Positions 18,001 to 26,538 of a stretch of DNA of 64,000 bases are shown piece after piece (position 1 is the first letter of the stretch; each line of letters opens with the position of its first letter). This DNA is from DTU053 sp012520115 (GTDB lineage Bacteria; Bacillota; Clostridia; Oscillospirales; Acutalibacteraceae), in assembly GCA_050953725.1 (NCBI GenBank), contig JBMNNB010000001.1, positions 744,001 to 808,000 of the forward strand, read 5' to 3'. The notes under the pieces were generated by a model. That model saw only the letters and a list, made by a program, of their open reading frames with translations, searched no databases and was not told where the DNA came from. A program made the translations under genes and the position numbers.

Positions 18001-18791
18001 TTAATCTTTTTCTCATTCCTGCCAGTCTTTGCCCTTAACGACAGGTATAAATCATAGGCTTCCTTGATTTCCGGGTTGTTTATCTCAACCTTGTCAATCG
18101 TCGTCAGGAAGGTTGTATGCCTGCAATGGTCTGACCAGTAGGTGTCAAGCACTCTGAGCTCCGTAATGGTCGGGTTTCTGTTTTCGGATTTGAAGTAATC
18201 GATACAGAATCTAAGGTCGTCCTCGTCCATAGCAAGGCCGTATTTTGCGACAAAATCCTTTATTTCATCGTCCTTTAGGTCTATAAAGCCGTGGAGGGTT
18301 TCAACGGTTTCGGGAACGTCATAGTCAAGATTCAATGTTTCGGGGATATCGAGCGATGCCTCACGGCTTTCAACAGGGTTGATAAGGTGCTTCTTGATAG
18401 CCCCTATTTCTTCGTCCGTCAGACTGCCGAAAAGTGCGTAAACCTTAGCTGTTCTGACAAGCGGGCGCTCTCCCTGAGAAATTAGCTGAATGCACTGCGC
18501 CGCCGAGTCTGCCCTCTGGTCGTATTGACCGGGAAGGTACTCGACCGCAAATATGTATGCTCCCTCAAATGTCGGAATCTCATAGTAAACCTCATCCACC
18601 ATAGGCTCGGAGAAGACAGTGGAAATAACACTGTCAAACAGCTCCTTCTCAATCATTTCAACATCGTACCTGTTGAAAAGTCTGAGCTTATTTAAAGAAG
18701 TAACTCCGAGGGTATTATTAATATCGCTTAACAGTGCCGCCGCTTCGTTCGCAAGGCCGTTCTTTTTCTCAATAAAAACTCTGTAAACCAT
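15081..18791 (-). CDS. purL: Phosphoribosylformylglycinamidine synthase, large single-chain form
   Basis: 1236-residue FGAM synthase combining PurS-like, PurL and PurQ parts in one chain. It converts FGAR, glutamine and ATP to FGAM. The N-terminal PurS-like region (about 1-170) and linker (TYWSDHCRHTTF) lead to two AIRS-type halves (KNETHNHPTEIEPFGGAAT; GGKDSMSGTFES). The C-terminal glutaminase has MCGVCNGFQ with the nucleophile Cys, and SHGEGRF. The length is typical for the clostridial/proteobacterial fused type, so no separate purQ or purS is needed. AGGAG precedes the ATG. It is flanked in the operon by purD and guaB. Confidence 0.96.
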   Translation of the reverse strand: MVYRVFIEKKNGLANEAAALLSDINNTLGVTSLNKLRLFNRYDVEMIEKELFDSVISTVFSEPMVDEVYYEIPTFEGAYIFAVEYLPGQYDQRADSAAQCIQLISQGERPLVRTAKVYALFGSLTDEEIGAIKKHLINPVESREASLDIPETLNLDYDVPETVETLHGFIDLKDDEIKDFVAKYGLAMDEDDLRFCIDYFKSENRNPTITELRVLDTYWSDHCRHTTFLTTIDKVEINNPEIKEAYDLYLSLRAKTGRNEKKINLMDIATIGAKYLKKEDLLSKLDESEEINACTVKIDVDVDGRTEKWLLLFKNETHNHPTEIEPFGGAATCIGGAIRDPLSGRAYVYQAMRFTGAGNPLATLSETIEGKLPQRKIVTTAADGYSSYGNQIGLATGLVDEIYHPGYVAKRMEIGAVVGAVPEKNVRREVPTKGDLVILVGGRTGRDGCGGATGSSKSHDASSIETCGAEVQKGNAPEERKLQRLFRNPEVTRLIKRCNDFGAGGVSVAVGEIADSLRINLDKVKKKYKGLDGTELAISESQERMAVVVEAEEAERFIEYAAKENLEATIIAEVTDNNRLVMEWNGRVIVDISRNFLNSNGAEKHTGIRVPEAADWNKRSNDTDDFVSAVKELAGDLNICSKKGLSERFDSTVGAGSVLMPFGGRYQMTPSLAMAAKIPVLHGHTNTCSVMSWGYNPFISEKSPYHGAYLAVVESISKLVATGAPLDDCYLTFQEYFPRPGTDPERWGLPLAALLGALKAQTDLKIASVGGKDSMSGTFESLDVPPTLVSFAVTVAKTDDIISPEFKRAGNRVYLIAPEYNSNGLPNTDSLKAVFERVRHLISSKSVKAVSTPTYGGIISDIIKMCFGNRLGFEFSGNIDAERLFAYAYGSFIIESEADIENAVFLGTITEDYVLKYKGEAVSLDEIQEIYENKLESVFPTKPKASDTQLKAEKIEFNATNEFRAKIKNAKPKMLIPVFPGTNCEYDTLRAAEKAGISADIFVVKNLKSADVSESITEFTKRIDSSQIIFIPGGFSGGDEPDGSGKFITAFFRNPLIKEKVRQLLKHRDGLMCGVCNGFQALIKLGLVPFGDILDADPSFPTLTFNTIGRHQSMIVRTVVSSNNSPWLMNARVGDIYSVPVSHGEGRFICSDELFNGLVKNGQIATQYVDLDGQPTYDPRFNPNGSFNAVEGILSPDGRIFGKMAHSERIDEGLYRNVPGDYDIGMFDSAFKYYNF

Positions 18792-18815
18792 CGATATCTC
18801 CTGACTTTTAAGATA

Positions 18816-20087
18816 TTAGGCTTCAAGCGCCCTTTTGCCAATGTCTTTGCGATAGTAGCAATCGGTGAAATTTATGTAAGAGCAGGCTTTATATGCGTCG
18901 TCTATTGCTTCCTTTAAGCTGTCCGCAACTGCGGTGACGCCGAGGACTCTGCCTGAGCTTGTGACAGTTTTTCCGTCAACCAGCTTTGTGCCCGCATGGA
19001 AAATGCTGATGTTATCGGCTATTGAAGCTTCGTCAATCTTGATTTCATAGCCAGTATTGTACTTTTGGGGATAGCCGCCGGAGGCAATTACAACGCAGCA
19101 TGCACTGCCGTTTGAAAATTCCACATTGACAGAGTCAAGGCACTCATTTTCGGTTGCAATCATAATGTCGAGCAAATCTGTTTTAAGCAGAGGCAAAACA
19201 ACCTGCGTTTCCGGGTCGCCGAAGCGGCAATTGTACTCTATTACCTTTGGCCCGTTTTCGGTCAGCATAAGTCCGAAGTACAGGCAGCCCTTGAATTTGC
19301 TGTCCTCTGCATTCATGGCATTGATTGTGGGCATGAAGATTTTCTCCATGCATTCCTTCGCTACTTCTTCGGTAAAGTACGGATTCGGCGCAATAGTACC
19401 CATACCGCCGGTATTCAGGCCTTCATCGCCGTCTAAAGCCCTCTTATGGTCCATTGAGGAAACCATAGGAACAATGGTTTTTCCGTCTGTAAAGCAAAGC
19501 ACGGAAACCTCAGGGCCTGTCAGGTATTCTTCAATAACGACTTTATTGCCGCTGTCGCCGAATATCTTGTTAAGCATTATTTCCTTAACAGCCTTTTCAG
19601 CAGAAGCAAGGTCGTTGCAGATGAATACGCCTTTTCCCAAGGCCAGACCGTCAGCCTTAATGACAATAGGCAGCTTCGAGGTCTTTATGCAGCTTAAAGC
19701 ATCATCGGCATTGTCGAATACCTCATATGAAGCCGTCGGGATGTTGTATTTCTTCATCAGCATCTTGGCAAAGACCTTGCTGCCCTCAATTCTTGCGGCC
19801 TTTTTATCGGGGCCGAAGCAAGGTATGCCCTTTTCGTGAAGCTTGTCCACCGCACCGAGAACCAGCGGGTCATCGGGCGCTACGACTGCAAAATCAATTC
19901 TGTTCATCTCCGCAAAATCGGCAATAGCATCAATATCTTTTGCCGAAATCTCCGGCAAGCAAACGGCGTCAGCGGCAATTCCGCCGTTGCCGGGTATGGC
20001 AAATATTTTCAGGTCCTCTCTGCCCTCTTTAAGCTTTTTTATAATTGCATGTTCCCTGCCGCCGGAACCGACTACAAGTATGTTCAT
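18816..20087 (-). CDS. purD: Phosphoribosylamine-glycine ligase
   Basis: 423-residue ATP-grasp enzyme joining phosphoribosylamine and glycine to GAR. Visible are the N-terminal VVGSGGREHAI loop, the ATP-grasp core (PIVIKADGLALGKGV, VIEEYLTGPEVSV) and the metal-binding NCRFGDPETQ. Length is normal. It lies 24 bp from purL and 19 bp from the AICAR transformylase gene within the pyr-pur run. Confidence 0.96.
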   Translation of the reverse strand: MNILVVGSGGREHAIIKKLKEGREDLKIFAIPGNGGIAADAVCLPEISAKDIDAIADFAEMNRIDFAVVAPDDPLVLGAVDKLHEKGIPCFGPDKKAARIEGSKVFAKMLMKKYNIPTASYEVFDNADDALSCIKTSKLPIVIKADGLALGKGVFICNDLASAEKAVKEIMLNKIFGDSGNKVVIEEYLTGPEVSVLCFTDGKTIVPMVSSMDHKRALDGDEGLNTGGMGTIAPNPYFTEEVAKECMEKIFMPTINAMNAEDSKFKGCLYFGLMLTENGPKVIEYNCRFGDPETQVVLPLLKTDLLDIMIATENECLDSVNVEFSNGSACCVVIASGGYPQKYNTGYEIKIDEASIADNISIFHAGTKLVDGKTVTSSGRVLGVTAVADSLKEAIDDAYKACSYINFTDCYYRKDIGKRALEA

Positions 20088-20106
20088 GGATTACCTCTCA
20101 CAAATA

Positions 20107-21288
20107 TTAATGGTGGAAAAGTCTTAAACCAGTAACGGCCATTGCGATGCCAAGCTCATCGCAGGCCTTTATGACGGCTTCATCATTTACGGAGCCGCCG
20201 GGCTGAGCTATGTATGAAACGCCGCTGCGATAGGCTCTTTCGATGTTGTCCGAGAAGGGGAAGAAAGCGTCGCTGCCGAGGGAAACGCCCCTGATTTTGC
20301 TAAGATAGCTTTTCTTTTCTTCTGCTGTCAGCTCTTCGGGACGCTCGCTGAAAAAGCTCTGCCACTTGTTGTTCTCCAGAAGGTCAGAGATGCCCTCGGT
20401 TATGTAAATATCTATAAGATTGTCCCTGTCGGCTCTTTTAAGAGTCGGTAAGAACTTAAGGTTCAATACCTTTTCATGCTGCCTTAACTGCCAGTTATCG
20501 GCCTTATCGCCTGCCAGGCGGGTGCAGTGAATCCTCGACTGCTGACCGGCGCCGACGCCAATCGTCTGCCCGCCGAATGCATAGCAGACGGAATTTGACT
20601 GAGTGTATTTGAGGGTAATAAGTGAAATCAACAAATCAATCTTAGCCTCTTCGGGTATGTTCTTATTTTCAGTGACAATGTTTTCGAGCAGAGATTTGTC
20701 AATGACTGCATTATTTCTGCCCTGAAGGAACTTAATGCCGTATACCTGCTTTACTTCAGATTCTTCGGGTATATAGTCCTTGTCTATTTTAACAATGGCA
20801 TAGGTGCCTCGCTTTTTTGCCTTCAGGATTTCCAAGGCTTCAGGAGTGTAATCGGGAGCGATTATGCCGTCTGAAACCTCACTCTTTAATAGCAGTGCGG
20901 TTGTCAGATCACAGGTGTCGCTTAAAGCAACCCAGTCGCCGAAGGAGGACATTCTGTCCGTACCCCTTGCCCTCGCATAAGCACAGGCAATGGGCGAATC
21001 GTTAAGCCCTTCAATATCGGAGCAGAAATAAATCCGCTTTAGTGTATCGTAAAGGGGCAGACCCACCGCAGCGCCGGCAGGACTGACATGCTTAAACGAA
21101 GCGGCAGCGGCAATTCCCGTCGCCTCTTTAAGCTCTTTAACAAGCTGGTATCCGTTCAAAGCGTCAAGAAAATTGATATAACCCGGTGTACCGTTAAGCA
21201 CCTCAATCGGCAGCTTACCGCTGTCAACATATATCCTTGAGGGCTTCTGATGCGGATTGCAGCCATATTTAAGCTCTATAAAATCCAT
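20107..21288 (-). CDS. purH: AICAR transformylase (monofunctional PurH C-terminal type)
   Basis: 393-residue phosphoribosylaminoimidazolecarboxamide formyltransferase. It carries the catalytic motif FKHVSPAGAA (Lys, His), the AICAR-site QPGGSVND and FFPFSDN, but lacks the N-terminal IMP cyclohydrolase domain of ordinary bifunctional PurH (~510 aa). I chose ATG at 21288 (MDFIELKYGCNPHQ): a longer frame from 21354 would overlap the upstream gene and has no ribosome site. The missing cyclohydrolase activity is supplied by the adjacent PurO-type gene upstream, 16 bp away. Confidence 0.93.
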   Translation of the reverse strand: MDFIELKYGCNPHQKPSRIYVDSGKLPIEVLNGTPGYINFLDALNGYQLVKELKEATGIAAAASFKHVSPAGAAVGLPLYDTLKRIYFCSDIEGLNDSPIACAYARARGTDRMSSFGDWVALSDTCDLTTALLLKSEVSDGIIAPDYTPEALEILKAKKRGTYAIVKIDKDYIPEESEVKQVYGIKFLQGRNNAVIDKSLLENIVTENKNIPEEAKIDLLISLITLKYTQSNSVCYAFGGQTIGVGAGQQSRIHCTRLAGDKADNWQLRQHEKVLNLKFLPTLKRADRDNLIDIYITEGISDLLENNKWQSFFSERPEELTAEEKKSYLSKIRGVSLGSDAFFPFSDNIERAYRSGVSYIAQPGGSVNDEAVIKACDELGIAMAVTGLRLFHH

Positions 21289-21304
21289 AAAACACACCCA
21301 CTTC

Positions 21305-22018
21305 TTATTTAATGTGCTTATTAACAATCCTTGTTTGAGTAATTCCGTTGTCAATTCCTATGTATCTGACAAACAGAGAAATCTTATTATCGGTGTTAAG
21401 GTTATTCCATATAGTCTTAGTCGTTTCATCGATATCGTTGGGAAGCTCTACAAACCAAGGCTCGCCATCAAAGCTCGGCAAGGGGTTCGCATCCGCCTTG
21501 TAGGTATGTATGAAACGGCCTCCGGCCAGCCCGCCGTCATAAGAATAAACGAACCTGTTGCAAGAGGCTGCGTTTCCGTCGGCACTCTTTAATATGCTCA
21601 GCTTAAATGTAACGCCCTCAGTCGCAACATTTATTACTCCGCTAATTCTCGGCGTATAGTTCGGCGTATCAGGCTCAAAGCAGCGGATGTTCAAGGCGTC
21701 CTCAAAGCTTCTGCCGCTTGACAGATACTTATGGATTGTATCGGTCTGGTCGCCGTTAGTAACAATCGTCGTATTGCCCAGAACCTTAACGGGAAAATAA
21801 TGGGTAAGCGAAGTATCTGTAATCTTTGATTCGTCGAAGGCTTTAATGTTTATGTTTTCGCCCTCTTCTACAAAGATTCTGTTCCTGCTGTTTTCGCTTC
21901 TGCCCATAATGAAATAAGCGCATACGGCATTATTCCTGTCTTCACTAAGACCGAGAATAATTCCCCTGCCCCAATAGGGGTTTTGCGGTAATAAATCACT
22001 CAATATGTACTTCTTCAT
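21305..22018 (-). CDS. purO: IMP cyclohydrolase, PurO type
   Basis: 237-residue protein of the archaeal-type IMP cyclohydrolase family, closing FAICAR to IMP. Recognisable blocks are NPYWGRGIILGLS near the N terminus, AYFIMGRSENSRNR, a central TVVTNGDQ-like turn (IVTNGDQTDT), and SYDGGLAGGRFIHTYKADANPLPSFDGEPW at about 145-180. This non-homologous enzyme replaces the N-terminal domain of PurH and is found in methanogens and some Clostridia. Its position between purN and the stand-alone AICAR transformylase (1 and 16 bp) makes the assignment strong. Confidence 0.88.
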   Translation of the reverse strand: MKKYILSDLLPQNPYWGRGIILGLSEDRNNAVCAYFIMGRSENSRNRIFVEEGENINIKAFDESKITDTSLTHYFPVKVLGNTTIVTNGDQTDTIHKYLSSGRSFEDALNIRCFEPDTPNYTPRISGVINVATEGVTFKLSILKSADGNAASCNRFVYSYDGGLAGGRFIHTYKADANPLPSFDGEPWFVELPNDIDETTKTIWNNLNTDNKISLFVRYIGIDNGITQTRIVNKHIK

Positions 22019-22019
22019 A

Positions 22020-22664
22020 TTAATTGCCTTTCCTTAAAAAATCATTTCTTGTATTTATGATATTTAAAGAGACTTCTTCGGCAGCTTCGGGCAGGATGAT
22101 CCATTCTGCCTGCTGCATCACTCGTTTTTGTAAGGATTCTGGAGTGTCGTCCTCAAGAACAGCTACGGCCTTTTGCTTTATGATTTTACCGCCGTCGGGG
22201 ATTTCATTTACAAAATGCACCGTTGCGCCGGTGATTTTTACTCCGTAGTCCAAAGCGGCCTCGTGAACCTTTAAGCCGTAATAGCCTTTTCCGCAAAATG
22301 AAGGTATAAGTGAAGGGTGAACGTTTATTATCCTGTTTTCAAAAGTCCTTGTAAATTCCGGGCTTAAAATACGCATAAAGCCTGCAAGAATTATCAGCTC
22401 AATGTCATTTGCTTTTAATGTGTTAATAATCTCTGCCTCAAATTCAGCTGCCGAAGGGAATGCTTTTCTCTCTATCAGCACGGACTTTACTCCACGCTTT
22501 TCTGCCCTTTTTAAAGCGTAGGCGTCGGGTTTATCGGAGATAACAAGCTCGATACTGCCGCTTTTTAGAATGCCGTTGTCCTCAGCATCAAACAGCGCCT
22601 GAAGGTTTGTGCCGCCGCCTGAGGCAAGCACGGCTATTCTCACCTTGTCGATTGCGCTCAGCAT
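22020..22664 (-). CDS. purN: Phosphoribosylglycinamide formyltransferase
   Basis: 214-residue GAR transformylase using 10-formyl-THF. The substrate loop is ASGGGTNLQAL; the catalytic triad is seen as the Asn of NVHPSLIPSF, the His of the same motif, and Asp in the C-terminal part (GKIIKQKAVAVLEDDTP). ATG at 22664 overlaps the end of purM by 7 bp (translational coupling). Length is normal. Confidence 0.95.
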   Translation of the reverse strand: MLSAIDKVRIAVLASGGGTNLQALFDAEDNGILKSGSIELVISDKPDAYALKRAEKRGVKSVLIERKAFPSAAEFEAEIINTLKANDIELIILAGFMRILSPEFTRTFENRIINVHPSLIPSFCGKGYYGLKVHEAALDYGVKITGATVHFVNEIPDGGKIIKQKAVAVLEDDTPESLQKRVMQQAEWIILPEAAEEVSLNIINTRNDFLRKGN

Positions 22665-23689
22665 AGGTCAACCCCGCTGCCCTCGGCAGTGACGCCGATG
22701 ATATATGCGTCTTCACCGGCTTCATTAAGAATTTTCAGCGCCGTATCAGAATCAGACTTGTCGACAATAATGCACATACCGATACCCATATTGAAGATAT
22801 TGAACATATCACGCTCGGGCACTGCGCCCTCCTCCTGAAGCAGCTTGAATACGGGCGGTGTTTTAATGGAGGACTTGTCTATCTTAGCCATTATGCCGTC
22901 AGGCAGGCACCTCGGAATATTCTCATAAAAGCCGCCGCCTGTGATATGTGCAATGGATTTGACTTCTACCTGTTCCATAAGCTTTAAAACAGGCTTTACA
23001 TAAATCCTTGTTGGCTCTAACAGGGCATGGCCTAAAATGCTGTCGGTATACTGTGAATAGGAGGTCAAATCAAGACCCGCATCGCCGACGATTTTCCTGA
23101 CCAGTGAAAAGCCGTTTGAGTGAATGCCAGATGAGGGCAGGCCGATGATAACATCCCCGACCTTGACTTTTTTCTTGTCGAGCATCTTTTTCCTGTCCAC
23201 AATGCCAACTGCGAAGCCCGCAAGGTCGTACTCGTTATCGGGATAAAAACCGGGCATTTCGGCAGTTTCACCGCCAATCAGGGCGCAGCCTGCCTGCACG
23301 CAGCCCTCCGCAACGCCTGCTACGATTTTCTCAATCTTTTCGGGATAGTTTTTTCCGACAGCTAAATAGTCAAGGAAGAACAGCGGCTTTGCGCCGGAAC
23401 AGATAATGTCGTTTACGCACATTGCAACACAGTCAATACCGATTGTGTCGTGTTTATCAAGGGTAAAGGCGAGCTTCAATTTTGTGCCGACGCCGTCGGT
23501 ACCCGATACAAGAACAGGGTTCTCATATCCTGACAGATCAAGTTCAAACAGGCCGCCGAAGCCTCCGATGTCAGAGGCAACGCCCTTGATATGAGTTCTT
23601 GCAATATGCTTCTTAATAAGCTCAACGGAGCGGTAACCTGCGGTGATATCTACTCCCGCATTTCTGTAACTATCGCTGTGGCTTTTCAT
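22658..23689 (-). CDS. purM: Phosphoribosylformylglycinamidine cyclo-ligase (AIR synthetase)
   Basis: 343-residue PurM, ATP-dependent closure of FGAM to AIR. It contains the family blocks SGTDGVGTKLKLA, CVNDIICSGAKPLFFLDYLA, GCALIGGETAEMPGFY, ITGGGFYENIPR and FNMGIGMC. Its stop overlaps the purN start. An ATGGAG site precedes the ATG. Confidence 0.96.
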   Translation of the reverse strand: MKSHSDSYRNAGVDITAGYRSVELIKKHIARTHIKGVASDIGGFGGLFELDLSGYENPVLVSGTDGVGTKLKLAFTLDKHDTIGIDCVAMCVNDIICSGAKPLFFLDYLAVGKNYPEKIEKIVAGVAEGCVQAGCALIGGETAEMPGFYPDNEYDLAGFAVGIVDRKKMLDKKKVKVGDVIIGLPSSGIHSNGFSLVRKIVGDAGLDLTSYSQYTDSILGHALLEPTRIYVKPVLKLMEQVEVKSIAHITGGGFYENIPRCLPDGIMAKIDKSSIKTPPVFKLLQEEGAVPERDMFNIFNMGIGMCIIVDKSDSDTALKILNEAGEDAYIIGVTAEGSGVDLC

Positions 23690-23735
23690 TAAACTCCATA
23701 TCCTTTCAGTATATTTGGGAAACAGAAATCAATGA

Positions 23736-24227
23736 CTAATCAATCTTCTTCTGAATTTCCTTATCCTTTCTGAGAACCTCAAGCTCTGCATTGAGCTTAT
23801 TATTCATAAGCTGCTTTGCAAGGTCATCATCGGACACGGACAGAATCTGAACGGCTAAAATTGCGGCATTGGCGGCGCCGTCAATTGCTACTGTGGCAAC
23901 GGGAACGCCTGAAGGCATCTGAACCGTTGACAGCAGTGCGTCAAGTCCGTCCAGAGCGGAGGATTTTACGGGAATGCCTATGACAGGCAGAGTCGTATTT
24001 GCGGCGCAGGCTCCGGCAAGATGGGCCGCCTTGCCCGCTGCGGCGATAATGACTCCGAAGCCGTTCTCTCTTGCGGATTTGACATAATTTCTTACGGCGT
24101 CCGGGCATCTGTGAGCCGATAAAACACGCACCTCAAAAGGCACATTGTAGTCCTTCAGAACCTTTATGGCAGGCTCTAATACCGGAAAATCCGAATCGCT
24201 GCCCATAATAATCGCAACTTTTTTCAT
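23736..24227 (-). CDS. purE: N5-carboxyaminoimidazole ribonucleotide mutase
   Basis: 163-residue PurE. Motifs are MGSDSDFPVL, LSAHRCPD and AAAGKAAHLAG; class I enzymes usually have HLPG and AHRTP, so this is class I-like with small changes. Class I PurE needs PurK to make N5-CAIR, and no purK is in the window. It catalyses carboxylation of the AIR ring in purine synthesis. It lies between pyrE and purM and marks the junction between the pyrimidine and purine parts of the run. Confidence 0.93.
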   Translation of the reverse strand: MKKVAIIMGSDSDFPVLEPAIKVLKDYNVPFEVRVLSAHRCPDAVRNYVKSARENGFGVIIAAAGKAAHLAGACAANTTLPVIGIPVKSSALDGLDALLSTVQMPSGVPVATVAIDGAANAAILAVQILSVSDDDLAKQLMNNKLNAELEVLRKDKEIQKKID

Positions 24228-24250
24228 ATACTCATCCTCACAAAGAAATA

Positions 24251-24892
24251 TTATGCGCTTATCCAGCTTTCGTCAGAGGGGTTATCCCTGAACTTTCTTA
24301 TTCTCTCCTTGTCCCCAGCGGAAATATAGCCTGTTTCGGCGGCTACCTCAAGCAGAACATCAAGATTTGAAAGGGAGACATTCTTTACATTTGCTTCGTT
24401 AAGTCGGTCAAGGCCTTTCTTCATGCCGTAGGTGAAGATGCTTGCAATGCCCAGAACCTCAGCGCCGGCATCTCTCAGTACATTTACAACCTCAATGACA
24501 CTGCCGCCGGTCGAGATTAAATCCTCGATAACAACGACCTTCTGACCCTTTTCGAGCCTGCCTTCAATCTGATTTGCTCTGCCGTGGTCCTTTGCGCCCG
24601 AGCGGACATAGCCCATAGGCAGACCCAGAATCTCGGCAGTAATGGCTGCGTGTGCTATGCCTGCCGTGCTTGTACCCATCAGAACCTCGCAGTCGGGATA
24701 ATGGGACTTTACAACAGAGGCAAGACCCTCCTCCACTTCCCTTCTGACCTTTACATCGGAAAGGGTTAGCCTGTTGTCGCAGTAAATGGGGCTTTTGATT
24801 CCGCTTGCCCAGATAAAGGGCTGTTCCGGGCGAAGGAATACGGCCTGAATGGAAAGCAGAGCTTTTGCAATAGATCTATCGAGTGAATCCAT
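24251..24892 (-). CDS. pyrE: Orotate phosphoribosyltransferase
   Basis: 213-residue PyrE joining orotate and PRPP to OMP. It has the flexible loop AKDHGRANQIEG and the PRPP-binding motif VVVIEDLISTGGSV. The N terminus carries the orotate-site segment SGIKSPIYCDNRL. It is 18 bp after pyrF and 23 bp before purE. Confidence 0.96.
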   Translation of the reverse strand: MDSLDRSIAKALLSIQAVFLRPEQPFIWASGIKSPIYCDNRLTLSDVKVRREVEEGLASVVKSHYPDCEVLMGTSTAGIAHAAITAEILGLPMGYVRSGAKDHGRANQIEGRLEKGQKVVVIEDLISTGGSVIEVVNVLRDAGAEVLGIASIFTYGMKKGLDRLNEANVKNVSLSNLDVLLEVAAETGYISAGDKERIRKFRDNPSDESWISA

Positions 24893-24910
24893 TATTAATC
24901 CTCCATAATA

Positions 24911-25606
24911 TTATACAAACTCTTTTACGCATCTCTTATATGCGGCAACCGGGTCATCGGCGGCGGTTATGGGTCGGCCGACAACTATGAAGGTAGAGCC
25001 TATTTCCTTAGCCTTGACGGGAGTGGTGACCCTGACCTGGTCAGCTACATCGTTATCGGCAAATCTTATGCCGGGGGTTACGGTGATGAAATCTTCACCG
25101 CAGGCCTCTTTGACTAAGCCTGCCTCAAGGGGTGAGCAGACAACGCCGTCAAGCCCGGAGTTTTTAGCATTAAGAGCATAGGCTTTGACGGTCTCAGGCA
25201 TAGTAGCATTAATCAGAAGCTCCTTTTGCATGCGCTCCTCGCTTGTTGAGGTAAGCTGAGTAACTGCGATAAGCAGCGGCCTTGTGCCGTCGGGACGTGT
25301 AAGCCCTTCAAGGGCTGCCTTCATCATTTCCGAGGATCCGGCAGCGTGGAGGTTGACTATATCAACATCGAGAGCGGTCAAAACTGCCATGCTCTTTTTA
25401 ACGGTTGTGGGTATGTCGTGGAGCTTTAAATCAAGGAAAATCTTATGCCCACGCTTCTTTATCTCTCTGACGATAGCCGGGCCTTCGGCATAAAAAAGCT
25501 CCATACCGATTTTCACAAAAGGTTTTACATCGGTAAACTTGTCCAGAAAGCTATAAACAGCTTCTGCGCTGTTAAAATCACAGGCTATTATTACATCTCT
25601 GTTCAT
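24911..25606 (-). CDS. pyrF: Orotidine 5'-phosphate decarboxylase
   Basis: 231-residue OMP decarboxylase, TIM barrel. The catalytic charge network is in FLDLKLHDIPTTV (D-K-H-D), followed by a phosphate gripper near VTPGIRF and IVVGRPITAADDP. ATG at 25606 follows AGAGGTG; the longer frame starting at 25630 would run into pyrD. It converts OMP to UMP, completing the pathway whose other steps flank it. Confidence 0.95.
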   Translation of the reverse strand: MNRDVIIACDFNSAEAVYSFLDKFTDVKPFVKIGMELFYAEGPAIVREIKKRGHKIFLDLKLHDIPTTVKKSMAVLTALDVDIVNLHAAGSSEMMKAALEGLTRPDGTRPLLIAVTQLTSTSEERMQKELLINATMPETVKAYALNAKNSGLDGVVCSPLEAGLVKEACGEDFITVTPGIRFADNDVADQVRVTTPVKAKEIGSTFIVVGRPITAADDPVAAYKRCVKEFV

Positions 25607-25626
25607 AAGCACCTCTAATAATTTAA

Positions 25627-26538
25627 TCAAAAGGTCGGTTTCAATTCGGATAAGGATTTAATGCCCAGTTCCCTCATTTTTTCAGGCAGTTCTTCAATAA
25701 TTGTTTTGCAGATAAATGGGTCGACAAGGTTCGCAGAGCCGATTTGTACGGCAGATGCGCCCGCCATCATCATTTCGATTACATCGGCTGCGCTCGAAAT
25801 GCCGCCCATTCCGATAATGGGAACGCTGACAGCCTTATAGACCTGATAGACCATTCTGAGAGCAACCGGGAAAACGGCGGGGCCGGAAAGACCGCCCATT
25901 ACATTTGCCAGAACAGGCTTTCTTGTCTTAATATCGATTCTCATTCCGAGCAGGGTATTAATAAGTGTAAAGCCGTCTGCGCCCGCCTCCTCACAGGCTT
26001 TAGCAATGGAGGCAATATCTGTTACATTGGGGCTGAGCTTGATATATACGGGCTTTGTTGTCACAGCCTTGACGGCCTTTGTGACCTCTGCTGCGCTCTC
26101 TGGGTTTGTGCCGAAGCTCATTCCGCCGTGTTTTACATTCGGGCAGCTTACATTGACTTCAATTATTCCGACCTGCTCGACCTTGTCAATCTTTTCGCAG
26201 GCATAAGCATAGTCGTCAATCGAAAAGCCCGAAATATTCGCAATCAGAGGCTTGTGAAAATACTTGCAAAGCTTAGGTATCTCCTCATTTATGACCGCAT
26301 CAATGCCGGGATTCTGAAGTCCGACAGAGTTTAGTAATCCTGAGGGGCATTCGGCGATTCTCGGTGTGGGATTGCCGAAGCGGGGCTCCCTCGTGGTGCC
26401 CTTAAAGGAAATCGAGCCGAGAATATTAAGGTCATACAAATCCTTAAACTCCTCGCCAAAGCCGAATGTGCCGCTGGCGGGGATTATGGGATTGTCAAGC
26501 ACAACGCCGGAGAGATTTACCTTCATATTTACGTCCAT
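25627..26538 (-). CDS. pyrD: Dihydroorotate dehydrogenase class 1B, catalytic subunit
   Basis: 303-residue FMN enzyme oxidising dihydroorotate to orotate. It shows the PASGTFGFG N terminus, the catalytic Cys in VNVSCPNVKHGG and the FMN phosphate site GMGGISSAADVIEM...GASAVQIG. It works as a heterotetramer with PyrK and NAD+, and the overlapping pyrK gene confirms class 1B. AAGGAGG precedes the ATG at 26538, which lies 10 bp inside the end of pyrK. Confidence 0.96.
   Translation of the reverse strand: MDVNMKVNLSGVVLDNPIIPASGTFGFGEEFKDLYDLNILGSISFKGTTREPRFGNPTPRIAECPSGLLNSVGLQNPGIDAVINEEIPKLCKYFHKPLIANISGFSIDDYAYACEKIDKVEQVGIIEVNVSCPNVKHGGMSFGTNPESAAEVTKAVKAVTTKPVYIKLSPNVTDIASIAKACEEAGADGFTLINTLLGMRIDIKTRKPVLANVMGGLSGPAVFPVALRMVYQVYKAVSVPIIGMGGISSAADVIEMMMAGASAVQIGSANLVDPFICKTIIEELPEKMRELGIKSLSELKPTF

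Noticed and set aside
25744..26334. 196-codon plus-strand frame opposite pyrD
   Set aside because: It is antisense to a gene with clear catalytic motifs; composition is that of a shadow frame.
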